Positions 46,854 to 60,318 of a DNA stretch of 64,000 nt are shown here, piece after piece (the stretch's first letter is position 1; each line of letters begins with the position of its first letter). The stretch is taken from positions 96,183,527 through 96,247,526 of the forward strand of contig NC_084486.1 of the NCBI RefSeq assembly GCF_030035675.1, written 5' to 3'. The position numbers and the translations under genes were made by a program. This DNA comes from Rhineura floridana (lineage: Eukaryota; Chordata; Lepidosauria; Squamata; Rhineuridae). Below the pieces are notes generated by a model that was given only the letters and a program-made list of their open reading frames with translations, searched no databases and was not told the origin of the DNA.

Positions 46854-48257
46854 CTGGACTCCCTGTCACACAATGGCCTCACCTGGAATGCCATGCCCAG
46901 TTCTGTTGGACAAAGTGGAAGTTTTAAAAATGAACTACTACTAAAGGTAGGCTCAGAATCCAAGGAATAGGAAGAATGACTTTAAGTTAAACATTTCGGG
47001 GGGCAGGGAATGAAGGCAATTGAGTGATGGAACAATCTTCCTCAGAAAATTATAAAATCTTATGAGGTTCAAAACAACAACAACAAAAGTTTTGACAGGC
47101 ATTGATCATCAGTGGTTTAGGATATTGTGACCTAGAGCTTTAGGAAATCCAACAAATAGCCAATTACATAATTCATTGAATTCTTTTGAGCTCTCTTTTC
47201 TGTATTTCTGTCATGGTAAACAGAACACACTGAGAGTTGCTGGCCGATGTATAAGCCTGCCAAGGACCAGTAGCTGTTGGTCATCAACATTGGTGATGTT
47301 TGCAGACACTCACTTCTCATCTCAAAGTCTCAGCAAGCCACCCAAAGAAGCCAAGTGTGAATGTGGAGTCGGAAAGGTCTGCTAAGATTGCAAATGACGC
47401 TGAGGCCAGCTAAGACCACTGTGACCTAATATGATCTGTTGCCAAGAAACACCAGCAAGCTTTTCTTAGGAGAATTAACTGTAAGACATATTTTAAATCA
47501 AGAACTGTGCTGTTATAACTCTGGTCAAGCATTAAGAACTCTGATAGACTTTTCTCATGAATGGAGCATTTACTCACTCCATTAAAAAGCAAGAGTCCAC
47601 CGTCTGAAACACATAGTAAAACCTCTGCTTGCAGTTAGTGGGTGGCATCATAGTCACAACTCATGTTGCTGTACCACTGAGATTCAATATACATTGCAAT
47701 ATGAGAACCTGGACTTAATGAGCTGTTGGCAATCTGAGAGGTGATAGAGGAAGCCGTGCACTGTCTCGGCAACAACATAAGCTTCAGAACAAGCACATGT
47801 CTTTGCAAATTTCATTTTGAGCTGAATGGCTGTGAAGTGGCTGCTGTGCGGAGCCTATTACAAGCCCTAATGATAAGTATTATTTTGCTGTTCCCTTGAA
47901 TTTGCCATCTGCTATGATCACCTGTTTGCTCATGTTCCCAGACCCTTAGAGCAGACACATTCTCTCCTCTCTGCCTCCTCCCTTTTTGTCTAAAATGTAG
48001 TTTCCTTGGGACCAGGACTCTCTTGCAATATGTCTGCAATATGACCTTGGTCCCTGTAATCACCATTCAACAAATTATAAATGTAATAAATATTAGAATG
48101 CATATTCAAGTCAGACCATTTTGTATGAAAATCATTAGAAGGGCCAACATATTGTTGCAATTATTATCTCTGCCTAAAAGCTAACTAATGGCAATTGCAC
48201 ACCTCCTCCTTCCACAGGAGGTTTTTTTGTATGCATGCTACGTAAACAAGTACCTAC

Positions 48258-48473
48258 CAAAGAGCTGGTATAAGTTGGGTCTGAAGTGTCATCTTGCAAG
48301 TAACGTGAGAGGCCAAAGTCAGATACTTTGCAGACCAGGTTGCTGTTGACCAGGATATTTCTGGCTGCAAGATCCCGATGGACATAATTCATTTCTGCAA
48401 GGTACTTCATACCAGCTGCAATCCCTCGTAGCATCCCCACCAACTGGATGACTGTAAACTGCCCATCATTTTG
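48258..48473 (-). CDS. EPHB1: EPHB1 coding exon (likely exon 12), catalytic loop and activation segment
   Basis: This 216-base, phase 0 to phase 0 exon encodes about residues 711-782, [15 protein letters not shown] through DPTYTSSL. It holds the catalytic loop [13 protein letters not shown] with proton-acceptor Asp744, the DFG metal-binding motif in [11 protein letters not shown] (Asp762), and the activation-loop tyrosine in DPTYTSSL (Tyr778). All three are intact, so the exon encodes an active kinase rather than a pseudokinase such as EPHB6. The acceptor is AATACAG before CAAAAT; the donor GTAGGT follows TCTTTG. Confidence 0.97.
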
Positions 48474-49433
48474 CTGTATTCATGAAAGTTAAGTGTCAGA
48501 ATTAGCATTCCTCATTGATTCAGAGTTAACAAAGAATCCAGGTCGGGAATAGCTTCTTACAATACAGGCTCTAAGGAAGCAAGAGCTATTTGGCCAGGTA
48601 GGGAGGCTGATTTCTGGAAAATGAGGAAGAGGTCTCATGGCAGTAGCTAAAGGAAGTGCAAGAGGCTGACAAACAGAACCTGAGGAAAGAGTAAGCGGAA
48701 AGAGATGGAGTGTCAAGGAAAAAGGAGAGCAGAGAACATATGGAATATAAGATGAACGGGATCTGTAGGAAAAGCTCCCTTTACCTAAGGCAGCCTTCCC
48801 CAACTAGGTGACCTCCAGCTCCCATAATCCTTGACCATTGGCCATGTTGCCTGGGACTGACAGAGTCCAAAGCATCCAGAGAGCACCAGACTGGACAAAG
48901 CCGATCTAAGAGCAGGAGCTCTGTGGTGGAAGGAGACTTAGAGGCAATATAACAGTACTAGGAAAAATGATAAAATGTAGTAAACATTTGGGTCAAGTAT
49001 TCTCTAATGTGTCCCATCAGCACAAGGATTACCGCTAGTGCAACAGGACTTTCTCCCCTCTCCTTCCTCTGCAAGCACCCACAGCCCTCCTCAAATCTGC
49101 TCTGGAGGCTTGGGGGAACCCCTAGAACAGATTTAAAGGGTGCACAGGGGGAGGCAAGGCGAGGAAGCCCTTTTGTGCTGGTGGTTAACCTTGTGCTGAT
49201 CTCTGACTCAACACTATGTTGGATACAATCCTGAATAATTTCTGTGCATGCTTATGGGTGACTTCTAAATAGAGTTAGCAGGAATGACAATATGGCTAGT
49301 ATGTAGTAATTGTTTTGAAGGAAAAGTATACAGGTTTGTAGTTACAGGGCCTGAATTGCACCTCCACAAGAGCTGGTCTCATTAAATGGCTCCATGCTAT
49401 TATCACTTTAACATGAAAGAAAGCTGCACTTAC
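48474..49433 (-). other. EPHB1: EPHB1 intron between likely exons 11 and 12
   Basis: 0.96 kb. Holds a diverged hAT-like MITE (48789-48905: GGCAGCCTTCCCCAACTAGG ... CTGGACAAAGCC) and an ATTCAACTA-family MITE (49000-49230: CATCAGCACAAGGATTACC / CCTTGTGCTGATC). Confidence 0.65.
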
Positions 49434-49681
49434 TCGCAGGAAGGAATCCAGGGCTCCATTTTCCATAAATTCTGTGATAATCATCACTGGTCGGCTTTTG
49501 GTGACTACCCCCTCCAGCCGAATAATGTTTGGATGATCAAACTGACCCATGATGCTGGCTTCACTCAGGAAATCCCGCCGCTGCTTCTCAGAGTAACCAG
49601 CTTTTAATGTCTTAATAGCTACGTAGATTTCTCTCTTGCCAGGCAGTTTCAGGCGTCCTTTGTAGACTTCACCAAACTCCC
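49434..49681 (-). CDS. EPHB1: EPHB1 coding exon (likely exon 11), kinase N-lobe
   Basis: This 248-base exon encodes about residues 629-710: [20 protein letters not shown] through [10 protein letters not shown]. It completes the glycine loop and carries the ATP-anchoring lysine in VAIKTLKAG (Lys651), the alpha-C helix glutamate in [12 protein letters not shown], and the gatekeeper threonine in [10 protein letters not shown] (Thr697). The acceptor is ATTATAG before GGGAGTTT. The donor after CTGCGA is a strong GTAAGT. It ends in phase 0, and the next exon resumes with QNDGQFTV. No stop or frame break is visible. Confidence 0.97.
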
Positions 49682-50022
49682 CTATAATGGAACAGATATA
49701 ACTTGCAACCAGCTTTGCTCCTTTTGGAATGTTAATGCGGGGGGGAGGGGGAAATGAGCTACCCAAGCTCTTCCTGGGTAATTGAGAACAAGGTGTAATT
49801 GCCCCGTGCATGTTCAAGACATTTTAAAAACGCACATGCTTAAAAACCAGGCTTCCAATCAAGTGAGCAGAAGCAACACGACACAGCTCTTGTAGCTTTA
49901 ATGATTGCAAAAGAGGAAGATTTAGGTAAGGGTAGCTTTTCTCTCAGACCTATGATGTGACAAGCTGCATTTGCTGAAAATTCCCTCTTCTTCATAATGA
50001 TGAAAGATCCAGAAGCCTCTAT

Positions 50023-50157
50023 TCCAGCTTTTCCCAGCCTGGTACCCTCCAGATGTTGGGCTACAGTTCTCATCAGTTCCAACCAACATGGTCAATAGTC
50101 AGGTAAGATGGAAATTGTAGTCCCAACAACATTTGGAGGGTTCCAGATTGGGAGAAG
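50023..50157. mobile_element. hAT-like palindromic MITE
   Basis: CCCAGCCTGGTACCCTCCAG and GGGCTACAGTTCTCATCAG answer GAAATTGTAGTCCCAACAAC and GGAGGGTTCCAGATTGGGAG. Confidence 0.7.
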
Positions 50158-50296
50158 TGGCTTTATTCAGTTAGTCCATGCACAGCCTTGTCACCAAGAA
50201 AACTGTTGTCCTTTAATGAAAAGTTGCTATATTGATAGATAGCTATATTAATAGATAACTCACGAGTGAGTCTATATTCATTCATGACTGCTCAGC

Positions 50297-50475
50297 CACC
50301 ATGGCTCAGCGATAGAGTCAAGGCCCCAGGTTCAAATCCTGGTATCTCCAGGTAGGGCTGGCAGAGAACCCCATCTGAAACCCTGGAAAGCAACTGCCAG
50401 CCAGTGTAGACATTACAACTAGATGGACCAATGATTTGGCTCAGCATGGCAGTTTCCCATGTTCCTATGCTGCTT
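50297..50475 (+). repeat. tRNA-derived SINE
   Basis: The head ATGGCTCAGCGATAGAG is A-box-like and CCCAGGTTCAAATCCTGG B-box-like. Next come ATCTCCAGGTAGGGCTGGCA and CATCTGAAACCCTGGAAAG, and the end reads TTTCCCATGTTCCTATG. Same family as 1618-1770 but better kept. Not a functional tRNA: the fold is interrupted and 3' SINE sequence follows. Confidence 0.8.
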
Positions 50476-50569
50476 CCTATGTACTTTATTCAATCATCAG
50501 TTAATTCAACAGAAATATATTTTATGTTGTAAGATGTTTCATTTAGGATAAATTTCTAACAGTAAAAAC

Positions 50570-50745
50570 TGTTCGACAGTGAAAACAGAGATGGTATTGG
50601 GACAGAATGGGTGGCCTCTTCTTCACTGAAGATATTTAAGCACAGGCTGCCTGGGAAGCTGTAGTTGAATCCTGCATTGGATTTTCAGAGGGTCAGACTA
50701 GATGACCTCTAAGATACCTTCCAACTCGATAATGTTAAAAAGCAA
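50570..50745 (+). mobile_element. CR1 LINE 3' end, short fragment
   Basis: GTGGCCTCTTCTTCACTGAA, AGCACAGGCTGCCTGGGAAG, CAGACTAGATGACCTCTAAG and CCTTCCAACTCGATAATG follow the order of a CR1 3' terminus. No coding part. Confidence 0.65.
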
Positions 50746-51809
50746 TCACACTAATAGTACAATCCTACACAAGTCTACTCAGATGTAAGTCCCACTGAGT
50801 TCATAGAGCTTTCTCCCGGGTAATTGAATATAGGATCACAGCCTAACTCTGTGATACTAAGTATATGAGTATTCATGGGACTTACTTCTAAGAAAGTATA
50901 CTAAAAGTTAAAGTCATAAGACAGCCGAGATAAATTTACCTTTGCCATAATGAAAAAAAGGTTTCTAAAAATCAAAGAGAAAATCAATGTTAATAAATTA
51001 ATAAGACAGAAGATACTGAACCCTGTTTTTATTCCAATTTTACACCAAATCAGACAGATAAAATTTTACAGTGAACTTCAGAGGAAGCAGCCTTAAAGGG
51101 GTGGGCAAGAAGGCTTGCTGTTTGAGCTGCCCCCAGAGTTCTTGTGAGCTACCGTTTTCCATCTTCTCTCAGAAAATGGGAAGGGAGAGCCTTTTATGGG
51201 ATGAAGAAGCTTGATATAGGGACAGAAAGGATGGGGGGGTATTAAGGATGCTTCCAGACAACAACTCATAAAATTAGTATGGTGCCAACTCAGGAAGAGG
51301 TACTTCCAGTTCCAGAAATGTGGTACAATGATGTTGGTACCTCTGCTGTGCCACTCAGGCTGATGCTGCTAGTCTATTTGGACAGGCAGTGATTAGAACG
51401 AAAATCTGCTTGCTGGTATTAAGTCTAGCAACCCAGTACATGGGACATTCAGAAACAGCTTCATCTGGAAGCACCTTTAGAGGAAAAAGAAGCAAATCTG
51501 AAGCACTGAAGGCAAAGAGCAAGCAATGAATGTAAAAAATGGATTGCCACAGATTATCAGCAATTGGTTATAAGATGCTGGTGAAAAAAAAAAGAGCAGA
51601 GGTAAATAGTGGCGGATGGGCTCTGACACATGGGAGTTGGGAAAATACAACTTAGCTAAAGTTCATCTGAACCTTTCTGAGGCTTAGTCCAAGTACCCAG
51701 AACAAAGGGTATAACAAAGGCATAGGCAAAAAGTAGACCCTGGCCCACTGGTGGACTAGAGGGCAATTTCTGATGGCCCATGGAGTGCAAGCGTTCTTGT
51801 AAAGTAGGG

Positions 51810-51940
51810 CAGGGGAACCTGTATCCCTCCCGGTGAAGTTGGAGTCCAACTCCTATCAGCCCAGGCAGCTTAGTCAATAGTCAGGAACGATGAGTTGTAG
51901 CTTAGTAACATCTGGAGGGCCACAGGTTTCCCCATCCCTG
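51810..51940. mobile_element. hAT-like palindromic MITE
   Basis: CAGGGGAACCTGTATCCCTC answers GGGCCACAGGTTTCCCCATC ending CCCTG. Inner TCCAACTCCTATCAGCCC pairs with GATGAGTTGTAG-type sequence. Confidence 0.7.
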
Positions 51941-52397
51941 TTATAAAGAATGCTGGATTAGGTGAACCCTAGCTTGATCCACCCAGGCATATCCTCAAGA
52001 AAGACTACATACTCAGGATTAGTTCTGTCATAGTGGTGAAAAGATCCTGCGCATACACATTTACTTCGTAAAGTGAAAACCCACTGGAAGTCCATGGGGA
52101 TGAGAATAGATCACACCTCCCCTGGTGTAGCCAAAATGCAATATTTTGTTGAATTCAGCTGACAATACTATCCCCCTATGATTGACATGATGGAATTTGG
52201 GAGCCCTATTTATGCTCCAGCGCAAGGGTTTTTCCTTACATGGTTATTATAACTAAAGTCTTAGCTATGTTGCTCACTCTGTGGGAGGAAAAACTAACCT
52301 CCCCCTAGGTAATCTGCACTTTCTGGATCATTTAAGACTGTATAGCGATGAAGCAACATTCACAATGTTAGCACTCTTTTTGGGGATGGGTCTCTAC

Positions 52398-52514
52398 TAG
52401 AGATGCGAAGGCACTGAAGAAGATGGGGAAAATGGGGGGAACCCAGAAAAAACTGTTTTTCCTTTATTTTTTCTCCCTTCCCCCTCCCCCCCCCGCTGGG
52501 CCTTCACATCTCTA
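52398..52514. mobile_element. hAT-type MITE with 8-base target duplication
   Basis: TAGAGATGCGAAGGC and GCCTTCACATCTCTA are inverse ends of a 117-base element with a G/C-run interior. GTCTCTAC (52390-52397) and GTCTCTAT (52515-52522) flank it, seven of eight bases alike. Confidence 0.8.
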
Positions 52515-52955
52515 GTCTCTATGGGAACTGGTATAAGCATGAGAAGTCCTCAGGGACCATAGTTAGATGGGTAAGCTTAACATTCAAAAGAATGGAAAGA
52601 AACAAGTCCAGTGATTTACATAAAATAATGATCTCTGTGATAAATGCTGTGATTTCACTCTGCTTAATATAAACTACTGGTTTTTAATAACTGGAGGTGT
52701 CTTTTTTTAAAAAAAAAGAGAGAGAGAGAGAGAGAAAGGTATGCAAACTTTCCCCTGCTCAAAAATGTAAGATTCCTGCTAGGGCAGAAAGAGAGATGCT
52801 ATAAACCAGGGAGCTCTTGCCCTACCTATTTATTGTTAATTAAACCAGGGAGCACAACAATGTATTAAAGTGAGTCAATTAATTAAGCACAGTCTCGTAA
52901 ATCACAGAAGAAGATTCAGGTAGGCTTTCAAGAGGAAAGTGCCAGTCCACTGTTA

Positions 52956-53279
<324 letters not shown>

Positions 53280-56200
53280 TCATTTGAGAGAAGAGCAGGG
53301 GAGAGAGAAAAAATCATATTCATCTCCAGGAAAAGGGATCAACAGCATGTCTCCTCCTAAACCTTCCTTCCTTCCCTGCCTATCTTTCCAATTATCTCCC
53401 CATCCACTGTCTCATTTCATTCTTCCTCTTATATTTTTCTCTACTTTCCCTACATGATCTTTTCTCTTCCTGTTCTCCTTGAAATGTAGAGCATATTAGT
53501 TATCACTGGCAGATTGGGAGCAGGCCATGGGTTGCACCTAGAAAGTGGGCGCACACTGTTATTTATTGAAGCAGTACCAAATCCATTAGCAGGAAAGTCA
53601 AGGAAAGAACTGCAGGTAGAGATCAATATTTATCAATCTGACACCTTTCCCGCATTGGGCTGATTGCAAGGGTTATGCCAGGTGGCTATGGTGTAGCAGT
53701 GAATGCAGAGCAAAAAATAAAAAATAAAAACCAAAGAGAATAGCAGGAAGCTAGGAGAAGAAATGAGGGACGAGGAGGAGAGAAGAAACAGGGAAATCAC
53801 TTTGAGAAAAGTTGTTTCAGAAAAAGAAAAAGAAAAAGAAAAAAAAGTCAAGAGGATTCAATCACAGAAAAAGATCATCACGATGCCCTTCTGAAAGAGG
53901 AGGCGTATACAGACAGATGAAGGACTTAAGAGAATGGAGGAAGCCATTTTTCAGCTGTTTGACATTCTATGAGCTTTCCAGTTGATTCAGATTGACCACC
54001 TCTGGAATCTGGAGTGAAATGTCTCCTTGTGAGCCCTCTCTTGTTCAGGCTGAACACTCAGCCCACAAGAGTGAAGGTACAAACTGAAACTGACTTTGTG
54101 GGAAAGGTGGTGGCAGGCTCATGATGTTTCCATTCATGCATAATTTAAGCCATTTTTATTTACTCAACATACCTTTGATAGTTTTGTGGCTGCAACTAAA
54201 ATGACAGAATGCAGCAATTACAAACAAGCCAACATCCTAATGATAAAATACAGCCTCCATAATAAATATTCTCAGGGTTTGCTTTAGCCTCCTAAATGTG
54301 TCACATGACCCCTTATAACAGGCTGCCAAAACTCCATCAGACATAGCTGGGAACTTGTAGGCTGCTGCAGGGAATTTGGGAGGTTGTCTGCAGGAGTTAA
54401 CTTTGGTAGAAACCTCATTATTTCACTCATTAAATTTTAAGAGAGATCTCACACTCAGGAACACAAACTGCATTGGTGGAGGCACTTCTGGTGTTCATTA
54501 AATAGTGGATCACATGAATCTAACAATGGCTAGTCAAGTTGCTGTACAACACAGCTTTTTGAGGTTAAACCCTGCAAACCTGAATAGGGATAAAAATATG
54601 GGCATCACCCATTATAAAGGTGACAGATATGTTTCTTGTCTGTGGCCAGGTGCTAGCAAAGGGAAGTGAGAGCTCCACCACCTCCCGAACTATTGCTCAG
54701 CCCTCTTGGGCCCTGTATGCCATTCTCCAAGGAGAGGGTACCCAGAAAAGTTTTGCTAAAGTTCAGCAGGCTGACACTGCAAGCCCCATTCTTCTGAAGG
54801 TGAATAATGGCTTTTCACGGAGGGAAAGTGGCCTAAGCCAAACCAGGCATGCATTACATCACACCAGGCTTTGCCAACCTGGTGCCCTCCAGATGATTTG
54901 GACTACATGTTCTACCAGCCCCAGCCAGGGGTTGGTAGGAGAAACTCCAACTGGGGAGATGCTGCAGAAGCAGGGAGACAAAGAGGTCACTAGAACAGCC
55001 CATGGCCGGATGTTAGAAGAGCAGGTTTGTATCTCTGGCTCATCTACGTATTGCTGAGGAGCTATCAAATAATTATTTCCCTTATCTGAACCTATTTTTC
55101 CTTCCATTTCTTGTTCATCTCTCTTTGTAATGCACACTATACTCAGGGAAATATCTAAGTTTAGTCATGTGTTTTTGACCAATATGAATCACTATATTTT
55201 ATACCTGAAAAGATTATCTGAGATATTCTGGATGATCTCAGGAGGCAATCTTTGGAATGTACAGGCCATTTATCTTGTTTTCACAGGAAAGAACAGCAGT
55301 CTTCTTTTATTCTATGCAACAGCACTAAACTAAGTCTCATTGCTATTATTCTCCTATTCCCTTCCATATTCTCTACCCTGCCCCTCTCTATTTCCATCCT
55401 ATTATTCACTTCTGGTGCTTTTGTCCTAGCATCTCACATCTCCTAGGATTTGTTCCTCCTTGCCCTTGTGTTTGGCAAATGCTCTGCACCTTTCCCCTAC
55501 TTCATGTATGTATCTACTCCCATCATGATCACTGTTGTTTATATCAGGGGACCACTGTTAAACTGACTGAGTGACTTTGCAGGTCACCATGGATGCCTCA
55601 TTTGACTAGGAGCTACATGAACACAGAACAGACATTTTCAGTCCACGCTCCCTAGTACAATGATCTTTGTTACTTGCTTTAACATGGTTCTCAGTGATGA
55701 GCTGAGCATGAGCAATTGAAAGCAACAACCATGTTTCCAATGTTGACAGACTGGATGGAATGCGGCATCTCATATTTCCTTGTACTGTAAATGGAGACGC
55801 TTGGCTAGTCCATTAGCCCAGGGAGAAATTACTTATACACTCATCTTAAGCATATTAATTGAGTCCAATTGGTGTCAATGGGAATTACTTCCAGGTAAAA
55901 GTGCTTAGGTCTGCAGCTTTAATGTCTGTATAATTCATCCAGCCAGACTGAAACAAGGTTCAGTAACCGCATCTTTAATGTAACTAACAGCTGTAGAACC
56001 TATGAAACATGACAATCCAGGCCTAGACTATCCCAAGATTGCAGAGGAGTGATGATCTATGAATTCTCTTAAAGTTATTTCCAGACTCAGATAATTTGTC
56101 TGAGCATTGGGAATGGTAATTCAGTGTGCCTCACATCCACAAGCTACATGGGAACTATGTAGAACTACCACCCCCCCAATAGCTGATTGCTGCTCATTCA

Positions 56201-59200
56201 ATTGGTGGACCAAATCTAGCAGAATCTGTATGGGTGGCATAGACCACAACACTTAGCGCAATACAAAACCCTTACAATAATGCATCTCTCTTCCTTGCAG
56301 TACCAACCTTTAACTTACAGTGTAGTACTAAAGCACTAAATCTGCCAAAGGGAAAGCTGCTGCCTGGAGGGAGACAGCCTTAGGCACACATTGGGCCAAA
56401 ACTCTATCCTTCCATTACTAATGGCGAAACCTGCAATGAAGTCATCCATGCTTTGGCCAGTTCATAAATCTTTTTATTGCTTCATCACATACACTTTTAC
56501 TGTTCCATAAATCCTTTTACAAGTGCAGCTGATGCTCTAGCAGGATTACAAAGGAATTTAGAAGATCATAACCAAGGCTGCCTTACAGATTAGAAAAGCA
56601 AAACAAAGCTGGGGATGCAATGACCTTCTGCCTCTTAATGCTACCCATTCTGCCAGTGTTGAAATCTCAAGCAATACAGAATGCCAATGGCCAGGTAGAA
56701 GGTGTTCATGATGCTGACAAATAGCTCTGTTCTCACAAGTCTGAGGAAATCTGCCAGAGTTTGGAACCAGACTATGAATAAAGTTGGTCTGACATATTTG
56801 GAACAACATGTATGAAAGTGTCAAGTTCAGAGAACAAAAAGAAATCCAACCATGGGGCTATCAATAAAGCTTTGTATGCTACCTGCAACCACACAGATTT
56901 ATTACTAAAGATGGAGAGTAGAATGGTATGTGTTTCTAGATGATACTAAATGCTTTGTTCTCTTGCTCAGAATTAGCAACCCCTCCATTTTGCCTACAAA
57001 AACTTGTCTGTATCTCAGGGTTGCGCACTTTTGCAACAGCAGCAGATAGTGATCCAATAAAAGATACATTTTCCTTATTTTGTGTTTCATTGCTTTTAAG
57101 GACACATGCTGTGCACCTTGCATGGCTACTTACCAAAACAATAAATGATAACATAAATCCAGTGCAAATCCCTGCCTATTTGCATATATGAACAGTATTA
57201 GCATTTGTGCCCAGCTCTTGCTAGCACACAGAATGGGTAATTAATTTTTGGAAACTACCTTGAGATGTAGGATAGCTTTATCAATAGCTTTAGCCATAAT
57301 AGCTAAATGGAACAGACATGTACAGAGGTAGTATGCCTATGCATATACTGCATATATAAATGCCATATGCTGGTGATAACAAGGTATGTCTTCATGTCTA
57401 GCTTGTGAACACCTGAAAGCATCTGGTTAGCCTGCAGAAAAAAAATCAAGACTAGATGGACCTTGCTCTGCTCCAGCAAGCAGTTATTGCGTCCTTAACT
57501 TCTTGCTTCCAGAACAACATACTGATGCTTTGTGGATAGGAATGCAAAAGACTGACTTGCCAATTGAGGCTGCTTCATTTTCATATCATCCCAGGTCATA
57601 TAAATACAAGCATTCAACACTCAGAAAATATTTTAAACAGTTAATTAGACAGCCTTAACCTAGAGGTTTCATTTAGAGACAATAGATAAGTTGTTAGGTT
57701 TTCTGTTCTTCTACCATTGTGATGATAGAATACAGCATTGACACTGCAATGTGCTGAAACAAAATGGAAAGCAATCCTTTTCACCTTGCTCTCATTTTTA
57801 TCTGCATCAGCCAAGTGGAGGGGACTGGAGGAACTGCTCTTACTAGCAGCTTGGAGTAGTGCAGAGGGATTTTTCACTGCTACAAACGTGCAGAACTTGT
57901 CCTTGCCCCAGAATTCTTCCACAATTTGGTATTATAAAGGAAATTTTATTCTTTCTATTCTTCCATAATAAATTCTGCTATAGTTAGCAAAATGCCTTGT
58001 TTCAGGTAAGACTTCTTCAATGCAGAAGGTTTCCAGCATCGTAACAGAATGATCATCCACTGCTCTGCCACCTTAACTTCCCACTCAAATCAGTTGGGCA
58101 ATGTGGAATTAGGAAAGTATCCTGTTCACATAAATGAATCGCTTGCTTGTTTCATCTTCTGCATTCTCAAAAATTTTTCTATCATGTAGTTTTCATCAGA
58201 AGTCACTGTGGCCTTGGCAGTACCTTTTCTTCTTCCTTCCTCCTGTCACTATATTCAGAATTTTGGGATGCAAATGCTCAAATCCCAGGAATTGTTTCCT
58301 TCATTCTGTGCATTGTAGGCCTTGCATGGAGGTTGCCAAAAGATCATAACACTTAAATGTGTGGTGTGTCTTCATGCCACCACCACCAGCCACATGGGAT
58401 GTATGCTATTATCAATGAGGCGCTACAGACTTTGGCCTCCACACGGGGGCTGTAACCTTTGAGAATAGCCTTCTCAAAAAAAGGTTGGTGAGATTTTAAA
58501 AATGAAGGAGGAAATGTGTTGGCAGGATTAATTCAAGACATGGCATGCTGCAGATCAGTGCAGGAAAAAACACCTGCAGAAACCTTTGTTTTGTTTCAAA
58601 AGGAATGGGTCAATCTGCTGCCTATTAATAACTCGTAAAATTTCTCCACAGAGTAGGACAGAATTTATATGAGGTCCTACCTACATATTTTTGCCTTGGT
58701 TTATGCCAGCTGTCTCAAATTTGTCCTGATGGAGCTGCCCTTACAATATTCCTGCCACCGGGCTGTCTGCTTACTTTTGCCTTATAGAAATAATTATTTC
58801 AATTTTAAAAAAAATGCTGTCAGAGACAAACTGCTGGTTTTGGAAAACTGTCAGCAGTGGGAACACATCAGAGGACCAAGGACACATGCAGAAGTACAGT
58901 AATGGCCCAGGGAACAAGACTTCAGTTAATAGACATTAAAAAGTGCAGAAATGCCAAAAAAGAGCACCATAACGGTAGGGAAAAGATGTAACATACATAC
59001 AAACAATCCAGTGTTATTTGGAGAGTGGTAAATATGTTTGCTAAAAGATTTGCTGGCTACAGGGGTGGCAAGGTCATACTGAAGAATCTCCTATAGAGAG
59101 CCCAGAAAGTAAAATTCCATCCAAATGTCATGGCACAGAAAACTAACTTGCTGAACAAAGAGACAGCAAATGGCAACCATGGGGATGTGTGCAATCTGAT

Positions 59201-59698
59201 CTCAAAAAAGGGAAGTCTCCACCTGTATTACAAAAAAGAATCTTAAGGCAGAGAGCATAACCTGCTCCGGCGTTGGGCAAACTTTTCTTTATTCATCTAC
59301 ATCTCAGAATCACCATCAATCTCAGTAAACGTGATCCAAACACAGGGACACTTCTCCAATATTATACTTTCCTGGCCACATTTAAAAATACACATAGAAA
59401 TAAGCCAGAAATGCATGTAACACCATAAATATGTGTACTTTGAAGAAATTTCTAGAAGCTTTGATAAGTACTCATTTGCCACAATATGTGTGTGCCATCC
59501 TTCCTCCAAAGACCTCAAAACAGGGTAAATGGGGGTTTTGTAGAGCTGAGTTGAAATTGGAGAGTTTCCTCCAAATATTCTCCACCATTTGTGGAGATGG
59601 GCACTACCCTCCACCACCGTCCCACAATGCCCTAGAATGATAGAACTTCTCTGATGATGTAAAATGGCAGCCAGGCTGCCAACACAGCAGCAGCAGCA

Positions 59699-59743
59699 AA
59701 GGAAGGAAGGAAGGAAGGAAGGAAGGAAGGAAGGAAGGAAGGA
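59699..59743 (+). repeat. GGAA tetranucleotide microsatellite
   Basis: About eleven GGAA units, preceded by a short CAG run (59685-59698). Lies mid-intron, far from any exon. Confidence 0.95.
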
Positions 59744-60318
59744 AATAAGCTGTGTTACTACCACTACTAATGGTGATCCCCTTCCCCAAGAAACTACTGG
59801 AAAATTTCTTCTCCCCTGGAAAAATTCAATGACACCTCCCCCGCCCAATTTCTCTATCTACAAATATGGTGGAGAATTTTGAGATGCCATTTGCACACAG
59901 CTCTAATTTTCAGGTGATGGGCTACAAGCTGGGCTCCATGCTGGCTGGGCTGACGGGAGTTGGGAGTCAAACAACATTTGGGGAGGTTCCATGTCCCTGT
60001 ATCATATCCTGACTTCCCCACAGCTATAATGGGACCCTCTAAGGAGTCAGGCTCCAAGGACGAAGTTCAAATCTCTCACATTTCCTTCATAAGTGTATAT
60101 TACTGTAAGAACAGGTAGCTATATAACATATATTGTCCCTTACAGCTTAGTAAAAAACATACAATGAGAAAGTCAAATAAAAAATCATTTGTGGACTATA
60201 ACTAATGTTTGTGCTCAGCATTCTAATACCAGTGTGTTAGAAAGATGATATAAATTTATAGCTATGATTTTTTGAGTTGTGTATCTTTGGCAGTTTTAAC
60301 AATCACTTGCATAGTCTA

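Larger units (their letters stand above)
36233..48257 (-). other. EPHB1: EPHB1 intron between likely exons 12 and 13 (largest, 12 kb)
   Basis: Holds a dispersed repeat (36770-36945), a SINE (37639-37848), MITEs (38917-39054, 45288-45744, 46012-46233, 46320-46440, 46709-46853), the BovB copy (40295-43127) and a GC-rich inverted-end element (44692-45212). A possible weak LINE tail lies at 36320-36545. Stretches 37850-38900, 39060-40290, 43130-44690 and 46860-48250 show nothing recognised. Confidence 0.75.

Noticed and set aside
50297-50475. tRNA gene
   Set aside because: A- and B-box-like motifs belong to a SINE head. The cloverleaf is broken and typical SINE 3' sequence follows. The same applies to 1618, 4104, 7359 and 37639.
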